Below are positions 7,624 through 11,671 of a stretch of DNA of 11,671 nt, one piece after another. Both the position numbers and the translations under genes were made by a program. Positions within the stretch are counted from its first letter, which is position 1; every line of letters begins with the position of its first letter. The notes beneath the pieces were generated by a model that did not search any database, was not told where the DNA came from, and saw only the letters and a program-made list of their open reading frames with translations. The stretch comes from CAZIKB01 sp964539665 (GTDB taxonomy: Bacteria > Zhuqueibacterota > Zhuqueibacteria > Oceanimicrobiales > Oceanimicrobiaceae), in assembly GCA_964539665.1 (NCBI GenBank), contig CAZIKB010000166.1, forward strand, positions 1-11,671. Direction: 5' to 3'.

Positions 7624-7704
7624 GTAATAATATGCGCGATAAATCAATTGATTATGCATAATAATTTTTTTATATTATGCATGCATCAAATAAGGAAAGA
7701 TAGT

Positions 7705-7902
7705 ATGAGAACAACAATTGATATACCCGAAGATTTGATTAGAGAAGCTATGAGAGTAACAAAAGCTCCTACAAAAACTGCTCTAATCAAAAATGCACTT
7801 AACAACATAATTCAAAAAAACAAAATAAAATCCTTAAAGAACTATAAAGGAAAAATAGAAATTGATATCGATTTAAATTCTATAAGAGATAGATTTGTAT
7901 AA
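7705..7902 (+). CDS. vapB: VapB-type antitoxin
   Basis: A 65-residue protein starting MRTTIDIPEDLIREAMRVT, the ribbon-helix-helix start typical of VapB antitoxins (PF09957 type), with TKTALIKNAL forming the second helix. The C-terminal part (KIEIDIDLNSIRDRF) would wrap around its VapC toxin. The frame also opens at 7648, but AGGA (7693-7696) lies 8 nt before 7705 and family alignment begins there. The N-terminal domain normally binds the operon promoter and represses it. The toxin gene that should follow is broken, so this is now an orphan antitoxin. It could still neutralise a related toxin elsewhere, or merely be decaying. Confidence 0.85.
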   Translation: MRTTIDIPEDLIREAMRVTKAPTKTALIKNALNNIIQKNKIKSLKNYKGKIEIDIDLNSIRDRFV

Positions 7903-8177
7903 ATGATTTAATACTTGCAGAATTAGTTCCTTTCCTAAGGGTAAAAAGACAAACACGTGTTATTAAGTTACTAAAAGATATAACAAAAATATCAATCAAT
8001 GTTGATTGGAATAATATAATCGATTATAAAACCATTTGTATCCAAAATGGAATTAATAATGTTGGGATACCTGATTTAATAATTTTGGATAATATAATTC
8101 AGAATGATCTGATGCTCTTTTCACTTGATAAACATTTCGATTTAATCCATAAACATATAAATTTTGAAATAATTTGA
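7903..8177 (+). pseudogene. vapC: vapC PIN-domain toxin, 5' part lost
   Basis: Directly after the vapB stop comes ATG ATT TAA (7903-7911), the expected toxin start closed at once. The frame starting at 7902 then reads NDLILAELVPFLRVKRQ, continues through NGINNVGIPDLIILDN and ends LFSLDKHFDLIHKHINFEII, stopping with TGA at 8175-8177. This is the middle and C-terminal part of a VapC PIN nuclease, including the late acidic residues (PDLI, SLDKHF). The N-terminal beta strand with the first catalytic Asp (usually within the first 10 residues), and roughly 30-40 codons in all, are missing. No start codon serves the remaining frame, so no active ribonuclease is made. Confidence 0.8.
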
Positions 8178-8447
8178 AATACATGATAAGCTGGTTTCCT
8201 TTTAACCAGAGACCGTTTTTACAATCAAACTAATATTAAACCAAAATCCGCCAAAACATCCGTTTATAAAAAACCATTAGGCGTAGCACAGGCATTCAAT
8301 CTTTTATTTGTTTAAGTGCAGAACAAAACCACAGTGTTTCAAATTAAGTGCAGTGGGGAATTTAGAGTATTATACTTTGTTTCAGTTTCTGTGTAACGGT
8401 TTTGCAGGACAACATTTGTGCAATATGTAAAATAAACAATTTTAACA
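8178..8447. other. Gene-free cassette end and leader of the next cassette
   Basis: No coding frame is supported. A hairpin CTGGTT (8191-8196) / AACCAG (8204-8209) precedes a T-run at 8216-8220 by six bases, so it could be a weak terminator. A decayed attC candidate lies at 8236-8289. The 10-mer TTAAGTGCAG occurs twice, at 8312-8321 and 8344-8353, 32 bp apart in direct orientation. The rest is featureless AT-rich sequence leading to the promoter of the phd-PIN operon. Confidence 0.5.
8236..8289 (+). other. Decayed attC-like site between the two toxin-antitoxin cassettes
   Basis: ATTAGGCGTAGCA (8277-8289) matches the end of attC site 2 (TTTAGGCGTTAGCA) with one base missing from the R' box. 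Upstream, ATTAAACCAAAATCCGCC parallels the GCCTAACAAAAAAATCCAGCC of that site. The inner stem is no longer convincing. Position and spacing fit a cassette border, but by itself the sequence would not be called. Confidence 0.4.
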
Positions 8448-8489
8448 TTGCCTTAAAGGTCTCAATTGTGTATATTATTGTAGCACAAT
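8448..8489 (+). promoter_or_regulatory. Promoter with overlapping operator-like inverted repeat for phd-PIN
   Basis: TTGCCT (8448-8453) and TATATT (8471-8476) are separated by 17 bp, a good sigma-70-type pair. ATTGTG (8465-8470) and CACAAT (8484-8489) form an inverted repeat around the -10 box. Antitoxins of the Phd/YefM type usually bind such palindromes and repress their own operon, so this is a likely operator. The ribosome-binding site AAGGA is at 8501-8505. Confidence 0.45.
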
Positions 8490-8512
8490 AAAACATACGA
8501 AAGGATTGAGTT

Positions 8513-8800
8513 ATGAAATTTTTAACAGTAAGAGACTTAAGAAATAAATCTGCCCAAGTGTGGAAGGATCTTCCTGAAGAACAAGAAATGATAATAACTA
8601 ATAATGGAAGACCAGTTGCTATTTTATCTTCAATAAATGAAAAAAACCTGGAAACTTCTTTAAATTCTATTAGGAGGTCACGGTTCGTTGAAGCTGTATC
8701 GTCCATACAACAAGAATCTATTAAAAAAGGTAAAAATAAATTAACAATTGAGGATATCAATCAAGAAATAAAAGAAGCTCGTAAGGTTTTAAAACAATGA
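8513..8800 (+). CDS. Phd/YefM-type antitoxin
   Basis: A 95-residue protein with the Phd/YefM N-terminal fold: MKFLTVRDLRNKSAQVWKDL, then EMIITNNGRPVAILSS, the dimerising DNA-binding half. The charged helical tail (about residues 43-95) would bind and block the toxin. AAGGA (8501-8505) lies 7 nt upstream of the ATG. The stop codon overlaps the start of the PIN toxin gene (ATGA, 8797-8800), so the two are translationally coupled, as is usual for toxin-antitoxin pairs. A minus-strand frame of 132 codons over the same bases is a shadow. Pairing Phd with a TIGR00305-type PIN toxin is known in other genomes. Confidence 0.88.
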   Translation: MKFLTVRDLRNKSAQVWKDLPEEQEMIITNNGRPVAILSSINEKNLETSLNSIRRSRFVEAVSSIQQESIKKGKNKLTIEDINQEIKEARKVLKQ

Positions 8801-9210
8801 AATTAGTAATTGATACGAATATCATTGTTTCAGGTTTATTAACACCCTATGGAAATTCCGCTGAAATTCTTAGATTATTTATTAATGGGAAATTAACCCT
8901 ACATTATGATGTGCGGATTTTGGCTGAATATTATGAAGTTTTAAATCGACCAAAGTTTGGTTTCAATAAAGAAAAAATATCTGTAATTCTCAAAGAGATA
9001 GAATTATCTGGTGAATTGATAATTGGAACTCCATTAAAAGAATCCCTACCTGATCCTGACGATAATATGTTTCTTGAAGTAGCCTTAGCCGGTAAAGTCG
9101 AATGCTTTGTAACTGGTAATTTAAATCACTTTCCTCAAGATTCTTGCTTTGGCATTCCAATTTTCTTACCCTTAGAATTCATTAATTATTATAAAGAAAA
9201 GAGCATATAA
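8797..9210 (+). CDS. PIN-domain toxin (putative toxin component, TIGR00305 / PIN_3 type)
   Basis: A 137-residue PIN-domain protein. The first catalytic Asp is Asp6 in KLVIDTNIIVSGLL; AEYYEVLNRPKF (43-54) supplies the conserved Glu; LPDPDDNMFLEVA (84-96) carries the next acidic group; TGNLNHFP (106-113) is the usual last motif. PIN toxins of this kind are Mg-dependent ribonucleases that stop translation when the antitoxin is lost. All key residues are present, so this module is probably functional, in contrast to the VapBC remnant next door. The gene overlaps the antitoxin by 4 bases. Its stop codon lies inside the R'' box of the long attC-like site at 9205, the compact arrangement seen in integron cassettes. 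Confidence 0.9.
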   Translation: MKLVIDTNIIVSGLLTPYGNSAEILRLFINGKLTLHYDVRILAEYYEVLNRPKFGFNKEKISVILKEIELSGELIIGTPLKESLPDPDDNMFLEVALAGKVECFVTGNLNHFPQDSCFGIPIFLPLEFINYYKEKSI

Positions 9211-9339
9211 CAAGGCAATTTAGCCCGACAAAAGGGCAGTGTTTCCAATTAATTACGTTCAGTTCTCTAATCACGTTATTGCTAAATTTAAAGGCCTGTG
9301 CGTCTAAGCCTTTTTGCGGCTTATCAGCCAGCGTTAGGC
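9205..9339 (+). other. attC-like site 3 (long, VCR-like)
   Basis: R'' is ATATAAC (9205-9211; one mismatch), overlapping the toxin stop codon, and R' is GTTAGGC (9333-9339), a perfect GTTRRRY. The left arm TTAGCCCGACAAAAGGGC and the right arm GCCTTTTTGCGGCTTA pair with a few mismatches and an extra C on the left, as in site 1. The loop shares TCCAATTA, TTACG and CTGTGCGT with site 1, so the two are homologous. The length of about 135 bp is in the range of Vibrio VCR sites. Confidence 0.72.
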
Positions 9340-9382
9340 TCCTTCATCAAATCAAGCGATATCTACTCAAATGGAGAATAAT

Positions 9383-9778
9383 ATGAAAGTTTCTGGAGAG
9401 TTCGAAGTCAATTTAAAGCCGTTAGATACTTACACTCAAGGAAGCGACGGAATCAACCTTGGTCGAATGTCAATTGACAAGACATTTAGTGGAGAGCTGG
9501 AAGCAACAAGTAAAGGCGAAATGCTGAGTGCAATGACAACTGTAAAAGGTTCAGCTGGCTATGTCGCAATCGAGCAGGTCAGCGGGAGTTTAGCAGGAAA
9601 AAACGGTAGTTTTGTTTTACAACATTTCGGCACAATGAATCATGGCAAGGATCGTCTAATCCTTGAAGTGGTGCCTGATTCAGGGACGGGGCAATTGTCT
9701 GGTCTGTCTGGAAAAATGTCCATAAAAATTGAAGACGGTAAGCATTTTTACAAATTCGAATATGAGCTGGCTCAATAG
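9383..9778 (+). CDS. DUF3224 family protein, cassette copy 2
   Basis: A 131-residue near-duplicate of the protein at 7140: three nucleotide differences in 396 and one residue changed (Lys for Glu in KHFYKFEYELAQ). The upstream 43 bp, from GTTAGGCTCC at 9333, match copy 1 apart from a few substitutions, and the 17 bp after the stop are identical; beyond that the sequences diverge into different attC sites. GGAG (9373-9376) lies 6 nt before the ATG at 9383, which is preferred over the in-frame ATG at 9371. Function is unknown for the family. This copy has the intact cassette junction that the MITE disrupts in copy 1. Confidence 0.9.
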   Translation: MKVSGEFEVNLKPLDTYTQGSDGINLGRMSIDKTFSGELEATSKGEMLSAMTTVKGSAGYVAIEQVSGSLAGKNGSFVLQHFGTMNHGKDRLILEVVPDSGTGQLSGLSGKMSIKIEDGKHFYKFEYELAQ

Positions 9779-9810
9779 TCTTTGTCAGCAACTAACTTGG
9801 TTGAAAGTTT

Positions 9811-9867
9811 GCCTAACAAAAATAATCCTGCCGACCGCTTACAAGTCGGTTGATTTAGGCGTAAAAC
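9811..9867 (+). other. attC-like site 4 (short), end of array
   Basis: R'' is GCCTAAC (9811-9817), a perfect match. A short stem CCGAC (9831-9835) / GTCGG (9845-9849) is extended by a G-T pair, followed by TGATTTAGGC and R' GTAAAAC (9861-9867), one mismatch to GTTRRRY. It is closely similar to site 2 but its stem is weaker. No further cassette follows, so it marks the 3' end of the array. Confidence 0.68.
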
Positions 9868-9917
9868 ATCACTACATTGGCATTGATAAAAACTAAAGTT
9901 GACTGTGAAATCCCTAT

Positions 9918-9972
9918 TTGATTACGAACAAAACTTGCAACTAACTTTCTGAACGTTCGGCTACTATAGCCG
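9918..9972 (+). promoter_or_regulatory. Possible control region of the DUF1858 gene
   Basis: TTGAT-TACG-AACAA (9918-9931) matches the FNR/CRP-type palindrome TTGAT-N4-ATCAA with one mismatch. GAACGTTC (9951-9958) is an 8 bp palindrome, and CGGCTA (9958-9963) / TAGCCG (9967-9972) forms a hairpin with a 3 nt loop just before the ribosome-binding site AAGG (9981-9984). TACTAT (9962-9967) could serve as a -10 box. The sites are suggestive only. Confidence 0.25.
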
Positions 9973-9992
9973 GCAAAATTAAGGTGTAAAGA

Positions 9993-10532
9993 ATGTCAGA
10001 CCAAAACTTTTCAATTATACCATCTACCAAAGTTGGAGCGTTGCTTGACCACTATCCGGAGATCGAGGATGTCCTCATCGGGATAGCCCCGCCGTTTAAA
10101 AAGCTGAAAAATCCCATCCTACGAAAGAGCGTGGCGAAGGTAGCGTCTCTTCAACAGGCAGCTGCTGTAGCGCGGATACCGGTAACAGAACTGGTCAACA
10201 AGCTTCGAGCAGCAGTTGGACAAGAACCCATCGCATCCAAGGATGTCGGCGACACGATTTCCTACTTCGAGAGCCAGGCAGACTGGTTCGACCGAACAAA
10301 GATTGTGGCGTCGATCGATGAACGGGAGAGCAGCGATGAGGACAAGATGCCGCTCGTGACATTGCTGCAGAAAGCCACAATCCTGCAGCAGACGGAGATT
10401 GTAGAACTGATCACAACGTTCCTACCTGCTCCCGGAATCGACATCATGAAAAAGAAGGGCTTCCTCGTTTGGTCGGAGCAAGAAGAGCCAGATTTGATTA
10501 GGACTTATTTCTCAAAGCCCGGCCGTCCGTAA
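9993..10532 (+). CDS. DUF1858-domain protein with DUF2249-like C-terminal half
   Basis: A 179-residue soluble protein. Residues about 9-75 (IPSTKVGALLDHYPEIEDVLIGIAP, then KNPILRKSVAKVASLQQAA and VNKLRAAVGQ) match the DUF1858 helical domain found in ScdA-like and hybrid-cluster-associated proteins. From about 103 on (IVASIDERESSDEDKMPLVTLL, then FLPAPGIDIMKKKGFLVW) it resembles DUF2249. The protein has no cysteine, so it cannot carry the redox disulfide proposed for some DUF1858 members. A role in metal, nitric oxide or iron-sulfur metabolism is possible by family association only. AAGGTG (9981-9986) lies 6 nt before the ATG. G+C of about 52% at its start marks it as backbone rather than cassette DNA. 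It is followed by 185 bp without a gene. Confidence 0.8.
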   Translation: MSDQNFSIIPSTKVGALLDHYPEIEDVLIGIAPPFKKLKNPILRKSVAKVASLQQAAAVARIPVTELVNKLRAAVGQEPIASKDVGDTISYFESQADWFDRTKIVASIDERESSDEDKMPLVTLLQKATILQQTEIVELITTFLPAPGIDIMKKKGFLVWSEQEEPDLIRTYFSKPGRP

Positions 10533-10610
10533 TAAATCCTCAAGCGCCTGCTGAACCATCAAAACGAGAGTTCAAGTGTCTCGGAAAGCTGTGGTTGATT
10601 TCATCATTAG

Positions 10611-10638
10611 TTTACAGTCTGAAAGAGCAAAATATTAA
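10611..10638 (+). promoter_or_regulatory. Possible promoter for the 10718 gene and secA
   Basis: TTTACA (10611-10616) and TATTAA (10633-10638) are 16 bp apart. Downstream, AAATGTTT (10641-10648) / AAACATTT (10678-10685) can form an 8 bp stem and ACGTACGT (10693-10700) is a palindrome. A promoter here would give a leader of roughly 70-75 nt before the 10718 start. AT-rich sequence makes such matches common. Confidence 0.25.
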
Positions 10639-10717
10639 AAAAATGTTTCAGTATAAGATAGCAGGCGAAATTGAATAAAACATTTGTTTTTAACGTACGT
10701 ATGATTACATTCAAATC

Positions 10718-11128
10718 ATGAATTATCAAAATTCAACAAAATATAAAAACTTCTTTTTTAAATTCTTTTTCATTCTTAACGCCCTAATATATCTGGTTAA
10801 GATTGAAGGCGACCTTTCTGTACCTGCAGATTACTGTTATAATCCCATTCAAATCCGGATTGAACAGGTCGTTTCTGAGAGACCAGAATATAATTTACGA
10901 TTATCTCAATTTGACACTTCTCAAAAACAGATAGCAGATTTCACTCTTGCGAATATTGATTTTTCTTTCATCAACAAATATTCGCTAATTCAATTTAACA
11001 ATTATGTGTTCCATGAATTAAAATCATATCAGCACCCTTTTTCTCCCAATCACCAACTCACCTCAATTCTGCAAAAACACAATATCTGGCATCAGTCTTC
11101 TGATGAAAGCGATCCTCTTTTTGGTTAA
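10718..11128 (+). CDS. Unknown 136-residue protein with N-terminal hydrophobic segment, directly upstream of secA
   Basis: I do not recognise a family. The N-terminus has basic residues (Lys8, Lys10), then a hydrophobic run at about 12-27 (FFFKFFFILNALIYLV), then polar sequence, so it looks like a signal peptide or signal anchor. The remainder is hydrophilic, with one Cys (40), and ends HNIWHQSSDESDPLFG. No clear Shine-Dalgarno precedes the ATG. A six-codon frame (10701-10721) overlaps the start by an ATGA. It is in the same orientation as the SecA gene, 149 bp upstream, and its last codons contain ATCCTCT (11112-11118), complementary to the secA ribosome-binding site. Size, membrane targeting and position resemble SecM, but no known arrest motif is visible. 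It could also be a lineage-specific exported protein. Confidence 0.55.
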   Translation: MNYQNSTKYKNFFFKFFFILNALIYLVKIEGDLSVPADYCYNPIQIRIEQVVSERPEYNLRLSQFDTSQKQIADFTLANIDFSFINKYSLIQFNNYVFHELKSYQHPFSPNHQLTSILQKHNIWHQSSDESDPLFG

Positions 11129-11271
11129 TCCTTCAAAGAATTAAGGGATCCAAAATAAGTAGCCATCCTGGTTTAAGTTAAAAATTTGTGAGTGATCTAA
11201 AGTGCCTGAAATGTTATTTAAACTTTAGCTCACTTTAGTCAATTCAAACTTTAGTCACAAAATTAGAGGAT
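11112..11271 (+). promoter_or_regulatory. Possible translational switch between the 10718 gene and secA
   Basis: The secA ribosome-binding region AGAGGAT (11265-11271) is exactly complementary to ATCCTCT (11112-11118) in the last codons of the preceding gene, and its AGGAT also to ATCCT at 11165-11169. Between them, AGTGATCTAAAG (11191-11202) pairs with CTTTAGCTCACT (11223-11234) with one mismatch, which would shorten the loop. TTGTGA (11186-11191) can also pair with TCACAA (11255-11260). GATCC (11111-11115) / GGATC (11146-11150) offers a competing hairpin. Several exclusive folds are thus possible. Confidence 0.4.
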
Positions 11272-11277
11272 AATGCC

Positions 11278-11671
11278 ATGATAAATAAAAATATTCTTAC
11301 TAAATTTAAAAGATTTCAGCAACGATTGAACGGTAGTACGATAGAATTTGATCTTACATCTTATCAAAATATAGTCAGTGAAATAAATAAACTAAAATCT
11401 GACTTTGAAAATAAAAGCGATTCACAGCTTAAAAACCTTTCACACAAGCTGTGTGAAAAAGCTCGAAATATCGAATGCCTGGACAATCTACTTGTTGAAG
11501 CATTTGCACTTGTCCGGGAAGCCATCTGGCGGGTGTTAAGATTAGATCCCTTTGAAGTCCAGCTCATTGGCGGGATTGCAATGCATCAAGGTAAATTGGC
11601 GGAAATGCAAACGGGTGTGAACGATGGGCCTTTTACTACATCAAAAAACACATCTCTCACCATAGATGTTT
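11278..11671 (+). CDS. secA: SecA homolog, N-terminus only; similarity ends at the Walker A motif
   Basis: The frame is open to the window end, giving 131 residues. The first part (MINKNILTKFKRFQQRL, then KLKSDFENKSDSQLKNLSHKL) fits the SecA N-terminal helices. LVEAFALVREAIWRVLRLDPFEVQLIGGIAMHQGKLAEMQTG (about 72-113) is an unmistakable match to the SecA DEAD-motor start. In SecA the next residues are EGKTL, completing the ATP-binding Walker A. Here VNDGPFTTSKN follows Gly113 and nothing SecA-like is seen to the window end. A frameshift, an insertion at about 11615-11618, or a degenerate paralog would each explain this. GAGGA (11266-11270) lies 7 nt before the ATG. SecA normally drives preproteins through SecYEG. 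If this is the only secA, the break must be repaired, spliced or artefactual. Confidence 0.8.
   Translation, partial: MINKNILTKFKRFQQRLNGSTIEFDLTSYQNIVSEINKLKSDFENKSDSQLKNLSHKLCEKARNIECLDNLLVEAFALVREAIWRVLRLDPFEVQLIGGIAMHQGKLAEMQTGVNDGPFTTSKNTSLTIDV

Larger units (their letters stand above)
6829..9867 (+). mobile_element. Integron-type gene cassette array (no integrase in window)
   Basis: Four clear and one decayed attC-like sites separate short modules, each with its gene or genes on the plus strand and its attC at the 3' end: DUF3224, vapB with broken vapC, phd-PIN, and DUF3224 again. Boxes of the RYYYAAC ... GTTRRRY type, imperfectly paired inner stems with an unpaired base, and toxin-antitoxin cargo are the hallmarks of sedentary integrons and of integrase-less attC clusters (CALINs). 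No intI gene is visible. The call rests on pattern reading, not on a covariance-model search. Confidence 0.72.

Noticed and set aside
8191..8220. Rho-independent terminator after the vapC remnant
   Set aside because: The 6 bp stem is only half G+C and the T-run starts six bases after it, so it is noted as weak rather than called.
8362..8760. 132-codon open frame on the minus strand over the phd antitoxin
   Set aside because: It overlaps a recognised antitoxin with a ribosome-binding site and promoter, shows no family resemblance, and is a shadow of the AT-rich plus-strand gene.
7336..9791. Pair of similar 70-codon minus-strand frames (7336-7548 and 9579-9791)
   Set aside because: Their likeness only reflects the duplicated DUF3224 gene on the other strand.
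11614..11671. Intein in the SecA P-loop
   Set aside because: The residue after Gly113 in frame is Val, not Cys, Ser or Ala, and no intein block A motif is visible; the Cys-initiated reading is in another frame.

Overview
The window looks like a piece of chromosome from an AT-rich environmental bacterium. Shine-Dalgarno sites are of the ordinary AGGA/GGAG type. Flanking genes (an S9 peptidase, a DUF1858-type protein, a SecA homolog) are of kinds common in the Bacteroidota/Chlorobi-related and neighbouring candidate phyla; that placement is inference and weak. Two genes look like backbone DNA, the S9 peptidase end (30 of 60 bases G+C at 61-120) and the DUF1858 gene (31 of 60 at 10021-10080). 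Most of what lies between them is clearly more AT-rich and looks acquired.

Layout. 1-218: 3' end of an S9-family serine peptidase. 219-608: no gene. 609-1346: radC. 1345-2006: a REP-associated (IS200-like, HUH) transposase gene enclosed by two mirror-image sets of three hairpins, the left set touching the radC stop codon. 2050-6820: a two-gene Type III restriction-modification operon (mod-res). 6829-9867: an array I read as integron gene cassettes without an integrase in view. It holds attC-like sites of two kinds (about 130 bp VCR-like at 6829 and 9205; about 57 bp at 7568 and 9811), two nearly identical DUF3224 cassettes, a VapBC cassette with a broken toxin, and an intact Phd-PIN toxin-antitoxin cassette. 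A 131 bp MITE-like element sits exactly in the crossover box of the first attC. 9993-10532: DUF1858-domain protein. 10718-11128: an unknown 136-residue protein with an N-terminal hydrophobic segment. 11278-end: the N-terminus of a SecA homolog whose similarity stops at the Walker A motif.

How it fits together. The middle is an accessory region of defence (Type III RM), stabilisation (two toxin-antitoxin modules) and cassette cargo (DUF3224), with RAYT and MITE elements layered on it. Two observations deserve most attention. One is the integron-type array placed directly after a restriction system. The other is the gene upstream of secA, which has the layout of a SecM-like secretion monitor: a membrane-targeted short protein whose last codons contain ATCCTCT, an exact complement of the secA ribosome-binding site AGAGGAT. 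Both rest on reading by eye and need folding and homology searches.
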